64,000 nucleotides of DNA from Echinometra lucunter. Its lineage: Eukaryota > Echinodermata > Echinoidea > Camarodonta > Echinometridae. The position numbers and the translations under genes are program-made. The DNA lies in the NCBI GenBank assembly GCA_029962745.1, contig CM057153.1, positions 14,952,435-15,016,434 on the forward strand. The letters run 5' to 3'. Below are positions 1-11,500 of this stretch, in pieces (within the stretch, counting starts at the first letter, position 1; the number at the start of each line of letters is the position of its first letter). The notes beneath the pieces are model-generated. The model worked only from the letters and a program-made list of their open reading frames with translations. It searched no databases and was not told the DNA's origin.

Positions 1-523
1 AGTTTAATTCATCAGTATAAAATATAGACAGAAAATTCAGAGTAGGCCTATGGCATTTGTAGTTTCTTGATAAATTTCATTTTATGTGGAAATACTTGTT
101 GTCAGAACTATAGTCCAAACACTCTTCTCATTATTATCAACTAATTTATATTCATTGCAATTGGTGTGTGACAAAGTAAACATCTTTACAGTAATCATTT
201 TGGCGCGGTAGACGCCATGGTTTTGTTAGTGTAGTTATAGTTGTAATTCACTGTAGAAAGTCTGATCTTTGAAAAAATTCCATTATGGCTTCATGAGTGC
301 GAAAAGCTGAAGTCACTTACAATATTCGATAAAATGGGAACTCTACAGTGTAATATAATTATGGTCGCCTGGATTCACCCCTCGGATGATACCAGTGACT
401 GGTGTCAATTACACTGGAACACACAGTTGGATATCACTAATGGTATTTGTAGCATACTGTCGGCGGTATCGACAGTGTAGATTGTTAGGATGAGTATGGC
501 AGTTGCAGTGGTAGTTAAAGTGT
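1..523. other. Intergenic, no feature recognised
   Basis: AT-rich sequence with no open reading frame of note, no splice-flanked exon candidate and no recognisable repeat end. I see nothing to annotate. Confidence 0.5.
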
Positions 524-1160
524 GTGATGGTGATTATATATAATTATAGTGGTGGAAGTGGTCGTAGTGGTGGTGCTGGTGGTGGTATAGGTGGTGGTGA
601 TCAAGTATTGATAATGTTGATGGTCAATGGTGGTGTTGATGGTAGTGGTGGTGGAGGGATGGGAATGGTAGTGGTGGTAGTAGTGGAAGTGGTGGTAAAA
701 GTATTATGTTGATGGTTTATGGTGGTGTAGATTATCAATGGTGGTGTCGATGGTAGGGGTGGTGTTGATGGTAGTGGTGGTAGGGGATGGGAATGGTAGG
801 GGTGGTGGGGAAGAGGGAGGTGATGATATTGTGGTTGCAATGTTGGCGGTGTTCTTGTTGGTGTTGGTGATGGTGTTGGTGTTGGTGGTGGTGGTGTTGG
901 TGGCGGTGGTGTTGTTGGTGGTGGTGGAAGCGGAGAAGGTGATGGTGATGGTAGTGGTGGTGGGGGATGGGAACGGTAGTGGTGGTGGTGGGGATGATGG
1001 TGGTGGTGATGATGATGATTGTGGTGGCAATGTTGGCGGTGTTTTTGTTGGTGGGTGGTGATGGTGGAAGCGGAGATGGTGGTGGTGGTGATGGATAAGG
1101 AGATCTTTGGCGATGGTCATGGCGGTGATGATGGTGGTGGTGGTGGTGGTGGCGGCAATG
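524..1160. repeat. GGT/GAT-rich degenerate minisatellite
   Basis: About 640 bp of imperfect GGTGGT, GATGGT and GTTGGT triplets with short higher-order repeats, such as GATGGGAATGGTAG, which recurs near 659 and 786. All apparent reading frames here are His/Thr/Pro or Gly/Val runs produced by the triplets and are not genes. Confidence 0.9.
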
Positions 1161-1578
1161 ATGGTACGTAAACGTAGTGTTTGGTAGCCTTGCATAATAC
1201 TGTGGGATCATTATGTGACTGATGGCCCATTGCAATGTTATCGTCACACATTATAGTTTTACTGGAGTTCTTTTCCCGAATATATTTATAAACTGTACTT
1301 TCTTTTACTTCTGTGTGAATGTAGCTTCTATCAATTTGATTATTTCTGTTTCCTTGCTTACAAAATTATGATTTTCGGTTATGCAATTTATTTATTGTTC
1401 ACATTTTATTGTAAATACTGGTATGGCAACCTTCGCCATGTTATTTCAACCTAATAAATCGTATTAACTAAAAAAAAAAAACAACCCTGAATTCTGATAC
1501 TGATCTGATAATGAAATTGGAGCTACGACAGAAATCAAATGTCTGTCAGAATGAGAAAAGAGACTGTGAGTTATTTGG
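1161..1578 (+). other. AT-rich sequence with a polyadenylation-like end
   Basis: AATAAA at 1453-1458 is followed 11 bases later by a 12-base A tract (1470-1481). This could be the 3' end of an upstream transcript or of a retroposed copy. No coding sequence leads into it inside the window. Confidence 0.3.
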
Positions 1579-1586
1579 GTAACGTG

Positions 1587-1829
1587 CAGGGGCGGCGCCA
1601 GAGTATTTTGATAGGGGGGGAGATGAAACAGGCGAATTTACTGACGTTTTAAATGAACAAATAGGGGTATTATATAGCTGCAAGCCCCAGGCCTCTCTTT
1701 TCTCACCCTCTTCTTCCTCCTCTTTTTCTTCTTTTTCTCCTCTTTTTTTTATCACTTGAAAAATCATGGCGGAGGGTATTCGCCCCCCTTCGCCCCCCTG
1801 CCCCCCCCCCCCTTGTAGCGCCGCCCCTT
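1587..1829. mobile_element. hAT-like nonautonomous element (MITE), 243 bp
   Basis: Ends are CAGGGGCGGCGC on the left and GCGCCGCCCCTT on the right (11 of 12 complementary). They are flanked by the 8 bp direct repeat GTAACGTG at 1579-1586 and 1830-1837, the target-site size typical of hAT transposons. Inside is a G tract near the left end, a pyrimidine-rich middle and a long C tract near the right end. No transposase. Related copies, recognisable by TTTTAAATGAACAAAT, lie at 23533-23820 and, inverted, at 51205-51560. Confidence 0.8.
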
Positions 1830-1837
1830 GTAACGTG

Positions 1838-3915
1838 CATTTGGTTTGCATCGTGACAGGAAAAAGAAAGTATTCATCACAAAGGAAACTGCAGAGGAAT
1901 TTTTCATGGGGTGTAAGCATGGCATTCTCTGCACGGGGACATGATGTCCAAGTCCATGATGTTGGTATAATCGTATGGATATGAACGAATTTTCATTTTA
2001 AGGAAAATGCTATTTATTACTCTCAAAGATGTCATACTGTAAATTCATTTTAATCACTGTCGTCAAACAATTCATAATTCATAAATATTATCTCTCCTTT
2101 TCCTCCCTTTTTCATTCGGAGCAGTCCACTGGATACTGTTGACGGCTTATATAAGGATAAAATTTCAATGGACTCGAACAATTTACATCAGGCACGTTTT
2201 ATGCCATCAAACATAGCATCCATTTACCTTTCGATGGGGCCCCTTTCATACAAACACATCTGGTGATTATCTAAATAGCCATAGGCTTGTTGATCAAACG
2301 TGAAAGCTGCGTGCGTTTACTACAAACATCATATGCTTACAAGATTATGTAGAGTAGCCACATTTTACAGCCTTGCGCACATTAATGACCGATGCCTTTT
2401 ATTTCAATGAACTTAAATATAATCGTAAAAAGTCAGTTTACATAGCTACAAAGAAATAGAACGCACGTCTTTAAACATTGTCATACCAATCCAGTTCACG
2501 GAAATCATGGATGAGTGCGTGACAGAGCGTGCAATAACTTCCCGTCGTTATCTACATCAGATATCAACTTATTAAGGCATCACTAATAATCATTTTACAA
2601 TCAACATCAAAACACATACCTCGAATGCTTAATTCCCTGTGGCTTTTAATATACAAAATTCGCTCTGCCTCCGTTGCAGGTTTTTACAAGATGAAGTCCA
2701 GTGCAGGGCTAGGGTATTCCACGAAGGTTGGCTGGGTCGTGTTAAAGTCTACGCCATGGGTTTAACACGCGATGATCGGTAGGGTTAGCGAGAGAGCTAG
2801 AGATGGGCGACAGGATGGGAGAACGGGGAGTGTATGATAGGCTCAGCAACACGCCGCCACACGCGCTAATCGAAATACCAGTCCTCTTGATAATCAGGCC
2901 TTGATGTCCGACATTCGATCCCAAGACATGGTATGCGTTAGAGTACACCAAAGGGGAGGCTATGGCTAGAGAACTCCACCATCATAGCTAGCGAGCTGCT
3001 GTCACCCGGTCTCCTATCAGCTCGCGTAGACAAATAAGCAACCATCCCCTGCATACGTCTAAATCATTCGTCAAATTACAGAGCAATGGATGTTAATAAA
3101 TATTTCTGACGTACCAAATGGACAAGATCAATTCTATAGAGACATTTGAGAAGCTTGGACGTTTACTAGCCTTGTCATCTACCTGCGAAATTACGAATTT
3201 TTGTCACGTTCTGTCAATTGGACAGTAACCCCCCCCCCCTACATACTAAAATCATTACATAATAATATCAATAATATAAAATTTGTTAGATTTATGAATT
3301 AAAAATGGAATTCACAATTTCTTTGTTTTTACTGCAAATAGTTCTTAAAATGCATGTCAAAGCTGTTTGAAAATAAAACACAGTGAATAGAAAGACGCAT
3401 ACACTTTACAATTTTTTTTTTAAATGTCAATGGACACTAGGCCTACCAGGACATGTCCAAACGTTTCGCAAAATGTTTGAGAACTGCATTCGCCAACCAC
3501 GCCTGATCAGCTGATATATCAGCTCATAGCAATTCGTCTCTCAAATTATATAACCAGACTGTATATTAATGAACAATAAGATTAATGTTCACAAAATATT
3601 GTACTTAAATAAAATGTTCTTTGAATTTGGTCTCTTATCTCCATTTTGAAATCTCTCTTATAGTTAAAAGGTATGAATGGCTTTGACGTAGCCTTCCATT
3701 TTTTAAGTGATAACAGACTGACAATCAACGTGATCAAAGGCTTGGTGCCGATAAAACATTGCACTTGCATTTGCCACGTCTGTAAGTAGAGTAAATAAAG
3801 CGACATCCCACGAGATTTAATGCAGCGATTTAATTGCCCCTTGAATCATAACGATGGATAGAGGGTGGTAAACACGAAGAGAGAAAGGAGATAAGAGAGA
3901 TGCAGAAAGAGTTGG

Positions 3916-3918
<3 letters not shown>
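1838..3918. other. Intergenic, apparently unique sequence
   Basis: No convincing exon, RNA gene or repeat end. Low-complexity spots are a C run at 3230-3238 and a T run near 3411. Short open frames (for example minus strand 2742-2951) have no supporting composition or motif. Confidence 0.4.
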
Positions 3919-3967
<49 letters not shown>

Positions 3968-4022
3968 AGGAGAGAGGCAGATAAAAGTTGTGAGGAATAT
4001 TATTGTGAATGTAAAAGTGCGA

Positions 4023-4056
<34 letters not shown>
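3919..4056. repeat. (GA)n microsatellites, two tracts
   Basis: Nearly pure AG dinucleotides at about 3919-3962 and 4026-4055, each followed by GGCAGA(T/G)AAAAGTTGTGAGGAATATT. So a roughly 100 bp unit containing the tract is itself duplicated. The surrounding 4060-4320 is purine-rich. Confidence 0.85.
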
Positions 4057-4669
4057 CAGAGAAAAGTTGTGAGGAATATTGTGGATGCGAAAGTGCGAAG
4101 AAGAGAAGAGAGAACGGAAAGGGAGAACGAAAGGGGAAGGGAGAATGGGAGAGACGCAGTGAGACAGGAAAAGGAAAGAAAAAAAAAGAAAGCTTAGGCA
4201 AACTTAAGGTAAAAGAATGTAAGCGATAAGGATGGAGAATCAGAGATAGAGGAAACGAAGGGGAGATAGAGGGAAGAGGGAGAAGAGAGAGAGAGAGAGG
4301 GGGAGGGGAGAAGGTGAGTAAGGAAAGTTTCAAGATGTGTCTTGAGTGCCATGAGGGGGACAGAATACAGTAAAGGGGGATATTGTACGGTTGGAAGAAG
4401 AATCTGGAGTACATGAATGACGGAATGCTTAGGAGAAGCAAAAAGTAATGTAATGATCATCACTGCGTTCCTGGGGAGGGTTTACAGAAGAAAAAAAAAA
4501 TAAGAGAAGTGGAAGTGTGTGGAAATGTGTTGACGTATCTGGATGCGTGTGATCATGAATGTTTGCGTTTGTCAACGAAAAAATCCCGGCGGAGCTCGCG
4601 ACATCTTTAAAGTTGTTTGTTTTCTAAATAGAAAGAGCCGACATTACTGAATTCCCCCTCTCCCTCCCT

Positions 4670-4670
4670 C

Positions 4671-4757
<87 letters not shown>

Positions 4758-4845
4758 CTTTCCCTCTCTCCCCCTCTCCTTCTCTTACCCCTAGGAATGA
4801 AGGGCTTCCAAAACAAAACAAAACAAAACAAAACAAAACAAAACG
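4670..4845. repeat. (CTTT)n, (CT)n and (AAAAC)n microsatellites
   Basis: (CTTT)n at about 4671-4718 runs directly into (CT)n at 4719-4754. A separate (AAAAC)n tract follows at 4813-4845. Confidence 0.9.
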
Positions 4846-5038
4846 TAATAGGCCACTTTCCACCTTTTGCTTAAAGTGATTACACAATGGTAAATTTTTT
4901 TTGGATATATGATCGAGAATAGAATTCTAAGGAAAATTAAATTTAAAATATCATGATTTTTCAATCGAAATGAATGCATTTTGGCTAATTTTCTCATAAA
5001 AATTCAAGAGCTGACCAAAAAATATGAGTATGAGGTAT

Positions 5039-5187
5039 GACGTAAAAGTGGGTACCCAGCTTCGCGCATTGCAGTTGTGCTGCGCGCTAGACTGTAGAAT
5101 ATGTATTATACCTTGCGCGCATTTTGTTAGAAGTGCGCGACAAGGTACCCACTTTGACGTCATTTTGACGTCAAAGTGGGTACCCAG
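5039..5187. mobile_element. Foldback element with a third, partial arm
   Basis: Left arm TGACGTAAAAGTGGGTACC (5039-5057) is complementary to GGTACCCACTTTGACGTCA (5144-5162). A further direct copy of the left arm follows at 5166-5187, so the arm occurs three times. The interior contains the GCGCGC-type pair CGCGCA/TGCGCG. No coding capacity. Confidence 0.6.
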
Positions 5188-5343
5188 TTGAAACTGGGTC
5201 ACAGCTGAGGGGTCAAAAATGTCCTGAAATCTTACCACATTTGGGGGTTTCCTTGGCAACACGACTTAAAAGAAAAAAATAGGCAGATGATTTTCTGCTA
5301 ATAAAATCACGCTCTATTAAATGAGCTAACATTGTTTCAGCAT

Positions 5344-5581
5344 TGGGTACCCCCTTTAAGCTTTAAAGCTCTCGGACAATGAATTCCCCGAGGAAGAACA
5401 GATTTATGTAAACTACTCTGAAGCGGGCTATCCCTCGTCCATATTTCCTTTTGTCTTGTTTTCTACCACTGATGTATCTGTATTTGTATTGTTATATTAT
5501 ATTAGGTTATATTATATTGTATTATACATTTTAACCTGTATTTTTATGATCGTAAATAAAACCAACCAACCAACCAACCCA
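5344..5581 (+). mobile_element. Candidate LINE-like 3' tail ending in (AACC)n
   Basis: AT-rich sequence ends in GATCGTAAATAAAACC followed by four AACC repeats (about 5563-5580). A polyadenylation-like hexamer next to a short tandem tail is typical of CR1/L2-type non-LTR elements. No coding remnant was found upstream, so this is tentative. Confidence 0.35.
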
Positions 5582-5649
5582 AATGTCGATGTGTTAAACC
5601 TTTAAATTAGAATAAGATTGATACGAGTGCTAGAGAGGGGGGGGGGGAG

Positions 5650-5658
5650 AGATAGAGA

Positions 5659-5706
<48 letters not shown>
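5650..5706. repeat. (GA)n microsatellite
   Basis: Poly-G start followed by an uninterrupted AG dinucleotide run of about 40 bases. Confidence 0.9.
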
Positions 5707-6900
5707 ATTCGTAGAAAGAGCATTAGGGTCAGATGATGACGAGTAAAGACAGTAAGGGTGTATTGTTACGGGTCACCACAAAGGACAGCTATTATTTACA
5801 ATGTGTAATTATGGAGTAATTTGGAAGGGGCGAGATGCTAGAGGGAGATGGGATGGATTGAATCTTGACGGGAAGCAAACCGTTTCTTGGAATTTAACTT
5901 GGTTTCAACTTTGACGGTATAGAGTGAGAGGGCTTTTTTATGGTATAAGAGTATTAATATTGTGGATTATCAGTCACAAACAATAGTGAGGAATTAAGTG
6001 AATTTTGATCAGCAAGTAAATATACAAAGAATGAAAAATAGCGAATAACTTAATCTAGAACCAGGAAATTGAAAAAAAAAAATATGGGGGGAGGGAGGCC
6101 GGAGGAATCAAGTCGCTTGGAGATAAAGCCTGAAGGATTTTGTTGTTGTTGTTGTTGCAAGGAACTATAATGGGCTAGACAAAGAGACGTTATGACAGAA
6201 GTTGATAGGGAGAGAACAGGAAAGCGATGGCGTATAGAAGCACAGACAAATGTGGCATATCAATATTTTAAAGAGGTTGTTTGGTGAGGAGCAGAGTTTA
6301 ACGGAATCTGGAAATGAGATAGAGATGCGATCTTCAGTAGACGAACAGTGCGAAAAAACAACCCAAAAACTTTGTAGAACCGTATGCATATTATTGAGGG
6401 TGCACACACACGCATTCTACTGCATCCTACTAGTACGTATCATCCACGCAATGCGACCTCAACAAGCCTGGGCTAGGGGAAGATAACTCTCAAGAAATGT
6501 GACCGACGGAGGTTAGGGACTTCTGTAACCCAAGCTGGGTCACGTGATGCGTAACACGGGTTGGATGTCTTGGGTTGGTTGGTTGGCGGGGAAGTGGCCC
6601 TATCATGCCTGCCCAAATTTAGTTCAGCTGTCCGATATCGTCTGCCTGCGCACGACGCGTGTTAGCAGGGTCTGTGCTCGCTTTGTTTAAAGGGGCAGTC
6701 TTTACAACCCCTCTGTCTTTACTGCTCCCCAAAATACTTGAAAGTATAACTTCAGGGTGACATGTAAGCAAGGTATCCACCAAAATTATAGAGGAAGGTC
6801 TTGTTAGAAGGGGGAGGGGAATTGTTGAAATTGCTCGGAAGCTAAAGAAGAGAAAGAGAGAGAGGGGGAGACAGACAGAGAGAGAGAGTGATCGATAATA
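5707..6900. other. Intergenic, no feature recognised
   Basis: Mixed-composition sequence with short simple repeats only (TTG at about 6141-6156, GGTT near 6573). No exon, RNA gene or TIR pair seen. Confidence 0.4.
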
Positions 6901-6903
6901 ATG

Positions 6904-6906
6904 AGA

Positions 6907-6938
<32 letters not shown>

Positions 6939-6989
6939 ATTAATAATGGTAATAATAATGATAATAATAGTAATAATGATAATGATAGC

Positions 6990-7023
<34 letters not shown>

Positions 7024-7036
7024 TAATAAAAACAAT
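6904..7036. repeat. (GAT)n and (AAT)n microsatellites
   Basis: GAT triplets at about 6905-6940 pass through mixed AATAATG to AAT triplets at about 6990-7030. The Asn/Asp and Ile frames over this tract are not genes. Confidence 0.9.
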
Positions 7037-7369
7037 AATTATCATCATAATAAAGAGAATAAATTATACTGATAATAGTAATAATGATAACAATATTGAT
7101 ATAAATGATATTGATAGTAATGATGGATAAAGGAATAAATAAATAAATAGATACATTAATAAACAAAAGTAGTCGAAAAATCAAGGAAAATAAAAATCAA
7201 ACAACTATTAAGCATGTCCGAAATAGGCAGAGACACGTCCATTGCGGGAATTTCAATTAGAGATTCAAGACTGAAAGATTTTTTTTTTTTTTAATCATCC
7301 TATAATCCAGAACTGATGTGAAACGATTTAACGTTGTATCATGTATCGAAATATTTATTTCATTATTAT

Positions 7370-7419
7370 CATCGTCATTTTTTTATCATCATCATTATTG
7401 TTATATTATTACTATTATT

Positions 7420-7484
<65 letters not shown>

Positions 7485-7550
7485 TGTTGTTGTTGTTGTT
7501 GTTGTTGTTATCATCATCATCATCATTATCATCATCATCGGACTATCCAT
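7370..7550. repeat. (ATT)n-(GTT)n-(ATC)n compound microsatellite
   Basis: Long ATT triplet run to about 7482, then GTT triplets to about 7508, then ATC triplets to about 7540. All three frames are homopolymer-like and artefactual. Confidence 0.9.
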
Positions 7551-8400
7551 CTAATGATGAAAAAAACAAAACTAATTCTGAGATGTGCTACATTCATCTT
7601 TGGTTTTAGGAAATGCAAAAAAAAAAAAAAATTGTATTCATGTTATCAAAATATCATGGATTTTAAATGATTTTTTCCCATTCTATGCTACTGTCCCTCC
7701 TTTCATGATAAATCATTACACCCTATCACAAGATCTCATTCACACATCAGTCACTAATAAAGATGGTTTGCTTGTATATATATATATATATTTTTTTTTT
7801 TTAATGTAGTGTCGGGAATAGTTTTGTCCATCATTATTTCCATGAAAAACCCAAATAAACAACAATAACAACAAAACTTAATGTCACCATTGTTAACAGG
7901 AATATACAGGATACTTTGAAAATACAGGGGCCGCTGAATGTTATATATATATATATATATTCTATGGGATGGGGGCTGACACACAGGGGGGGGGGGGGGG
8001 GCTGATGCCCTTGGGTTTTCATGTTTCAGCGAGCTTATGAGATATTTAGATATTCAGTCTTTACAATTTATAGATTTTTGGGGCGTTTTTTTTTCTCTCT
8101 TTTTCCTCCCCTTTTATCCGATATTATTGGGGGATGCAGCACCCCAATCACCCTCTTCCACGGCCCTGAAGAAAACTTTCTCTGGATGCTCTGCCCCCCC
8201 CCCCCCCCCCCCGTGCTCCATGTGAAGTAATACGGACCTTATTCAGTTTTTGCTGTTGCTTTTCTACAGCTGTTTTTGTTTTTAATGCTGCTGTAAAAGT
8301 GCTGTTGTTGTTTTGTACTGGTAACTTTAGACTGATAGACTCGTTCCGAAACAGACGACGACGCGTTCACAAAATTAAACAGTCACACCCGAAGTCCCGA
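7551..8400. other. Intergenic sequence upstream of MRTO4, homopolymer-rich
   Basis: Contains two short (TA)n tracts (about 7776-7790 and 7942-7960), a G run at 7986-8001 and a C run at about 8195-8212. No gene recognised. Confidence 0.4.
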
Positions 8401-8423
8401 AGTCAGAGCCGAAGTGGTCTAGC

Positions 8424-8431
8424 GCCATCTT
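8424..8431 (+). promoter_or_regulatory. YY1-like motif upstream of MRTO4
   Basis: GCCATCTT, within AGCGCCATCTTTCG, matches the core of the YY1 site on the reverse strand. It lies about 90 bases before the MRTO4 start codon. Such sites are common at or just after the start site of TATA-less housekeeping and ribosome-biogenesis genes. The transcription start is not known here. Confidence 0.35.
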
Positions 8432-8462
8432 TCGAAATAAACTTTTTAGTGTAAATACGAAA

Positions 8463-8468
8463 CACGTG
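8463..8468. promoter_or_regulatory. Canonical E-box CACGTG before MRTO4
   Basis: A perfect CACGTG palindrome 52 bases before the ATG. MYC/MAX-type factors bind this hexamer and often control ribosome-biogenesis genes. It could equally lie in the 5' UTR. The hexamer is seen; its function is inferred. Confidence 0.35.
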
Positions 8469-8519
8469 TAAGCTAGGACTTAAAGATTCTGAGGAAAAGT
8501 AAAATACAAACACAGTAAC

Positions 8520-8547
8520 ATGCCGAAATCAAGACGTGACAAAAGAA
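8520..8547 (+). CDS. MRTO4: MRTO4 exon 1
   Basis: Encodes the start Met and the basic N-terminus (residues 1-9 plus the first base of codon 10). The donor GTGAGT is at 8548-8553. Intron 1 is 1231 bp and contains a TIR element with pol III boxes. Confidence 0.95.
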
Positions 8548-11500
8548 GTGAGTATGGTTTGAGAAAATCGCATTTCTCAGAAATTAAGACTGTTGTTTAA
8601 TGTTTTTGGTTGACGTACGTACAAGCATTTTGCATGTACATTAGTGGCTTTCACATTTCAGTCAGTGTTTACACCACGGTCCCACTTACCAACTTTTACG
8701 TGTGCTTTTTCCCCCCAAAATTTCCAAATGAAATGTTTAACAGTTAAACTCTAACTTTTCACCTCTTATTATTCCCTGATTTATGATAATGCCTTTATTT
8801 TTTACATAGAATTCAAATTCATACTGTTTCAGTTGTATGAAATCAGTGACTGGACCACAACATCAGAAATAATGAGGAGATTAAGATTGGGTAGGCACTT
8901 TTGAGGCGACTGTAAAGTGAGGGGTAAAAATAATCATGTCTGAGAAGTTAAGACTAGAAATGAATCCGGGTATAAATGGATAAAGTGCACCGGTTGCCTC
9001 GTCAACTGCTCGTGGCGCAGTGGTCAAAGCCACTGTCAAAGCTCGATATATTACTAGTCATGCTAGTCAAGGGTTCGAATCCCAGTGACGCTGGCAATTT
9101 TTTTGTCGTTATGAAATTGATGACAATGGCGTTTATTCCGTTAACAAAATAGTTAAAGTATGATAGATATTCTTCAATCAAGTCGCTGAAAGAAGAACTT
9201 CGTTGTCACCCTCACTTCACAGTCGCCTCAAAAGTGCCTACCTTAAGATTGACTCATTGAGTGTAAACAGATTGAACTGAGTCTGAAGTTGAACGAGTTG
9301 TCACTTGAAGGGTTTAGTTGAGTCAAGATTTTAATTTAAAATGGCTTAATTATAGAAAAATTGGTTGTGCCTTGTGGGCTTGTCTTTCAATCCTTGTGTA
9401 CACAAATAATGGAACAATTGCAGAATACCCCACCACCACGTTATACACCCATACCCGTTTTCAGAACGGGGCATACATGCATGCAGGTACATTAGAAAAT
9501 GGTGGGGTATTCTGCAATTAAGCCAAAATAATGAATGAGATTCTGCAGGTTGAGATTATGGCACAGATGTAAAGAGAGCATAGGTGAGGTACTACTGAGT
9601 AGCAGGAGCACTAAAGAGAAGGGAAAGAGAAATTACGAGTGATGATGACCGTCTAAACTCTCTGCAAGTAATCAGATATAAGGAGTAAAGCATTTACAAA
9701 TTGTATCTGTTCATGCATGTCATAACTATTTGTTCAGAAGAGTAATTGATCCAATAATTTTCTGCCTATTTATTGCAGTTTCTCTCACAAGAACAAAGAA
9801 GAAAGGCCTTGAAACCAAGCAGAATCTCATTGAAGAGGTAAGGCACCCTAGAGTATTTTAATTTCATTGTTGCCTCATAAGATTATGGAGTGTAAGTGGC
9901 CACCATTTGAATTTGTTGTGTATATTATAGAAGCATTTTTAGATTAGGGATTAGGGAAAAGTGTACATGTTGTAAAAAAATATTTTACCTTTAGAAAAAA
10001 AAACAGAAAGAAAAAAACGGCAATTATTAACCAACTAAAAACATCAAATAACGTAAACACCTATGATTAGGATAAATAAGTTTATCACTGCATTTGAAAA
10101 GAAAACAGAATAAGAAGATGGAGAAGATTATTGGACGTATATATTAGTGACATGGTTTATAAATGTCATGTGCTGTATACATGTAGATGGTATTTTGCAC
10201 TCATTTTTTACTTCTTTGACTGATCAAAATATGTGCTTATACTCTTAAAGGTTATGTACAGTTTTGGTAGGCCTTAAAAAACTTTTCATGAGATTTCTTT
10301 GCTTTAAGCTGGTCAATAGCAGGGTACTAAGAAAACTAAAAATGGAGGATGGTTTTTTTTTCTTCCTCATATTCTGCATTATACAAACAACAAGGAAAAA
10401 AAAATTGAGCTCAGGTCAGCAACTTTAGTGATGTAAACTTCTTACAATGCAATTCACACTCTCTGTCTTGCTTAGAGGTACCATTGTGAGGATGTATTAA
10501 CCTATTGGTTACGGGAACTGGGTGGCCCCTGTAATAAGTCTGGAAATTTGAGAATTCAGTAGTCAATGGGTTAAGTCCCATGTATTATGTATAGTTTTGA
10601 CTCAATCTGAAGATTGCCTAAGGCTAACTTAGCTGAGAGTCTAACATTGTAGAGCAAGTTTGGAATCTTAAGACTACATGAAAGGAATACTTGAAATCAA
10701 ACAATTTTTGCATGTATTGTGATGAGAGATTTTATTTATAATGAGTTTCAGAGATCTAGAGACAAATTGTCCTTACCCCATTTAATTTGATTGCTGTAGA
10801 CTCTTGCTGTCCTCTCATACCCTCTCACAAAATCATCCTCCTATTATCTGCACTATAATAATGCGGATAATTCAACAAAATTGCCTTCACAAACTCCAAA
10901 ACTAATCTGCATTATTTACGAACGAAAAAAATCCTCGAAAAAGAGGATTATCATGGTAACTGCACACGCTCCTTCACGGTGCATGTCCATGCATGTGTTC
11001 TGGGCTCACTCTACAGGGAAAAATTTGACTGCACCAGTGCCACGAGGGAAATAATCCGCAATATTTCGCAATTGCATTCACAAATTCGGAGGATTATTCT
11101 GCTGCTGCTATTAAGGGAATAATAGCACCATCAGAATAATGCACATTATTCTGTTTCCCTCTGGAATTTTACAACCAAGTCATCCTCCTATTAGCTGCAT
11201 TATTGAATTTGTGAAAGGAGATTTAATCATTCCTGTTTTGAATATATGCAAAAGTGTGTTCTCTTGTGTCTTAACCTACAATTTGTGGTGGAACATGTCC
11301 TTTCAATATTGCTTGTCCTTTGCTCAGGTCCGAGACAGTGTGGACAAGTATGCCAGGGTAGTGGTCTTCTCTGTGGAGAATATGAGAAACAGCAAGATTA
11401 AAGATGTCAGGAATAGTTGGAAGCACAGCAGGTAAGCCAAAATAAAAATTTTTGTTTTTATCAAAGGGAACTGAAACCCCAGGGAAAAATCAATTTTAAT

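Noticed and set aside
704..1247. His/Thr-rich and Gly/Val-rich frames over the GGT repeat
   Set aside because: Triplet repeats leave several frames open at once; composition is entirely explained by the repeat.
9006..9100. Functional tRNA gene in MRTO4 intron 1
   Set aside because: A and B boxes match, but the acceptor stem does not pair and the sequence is inside a TIR element, so it is treated as a pseudo-tRNA promoter.
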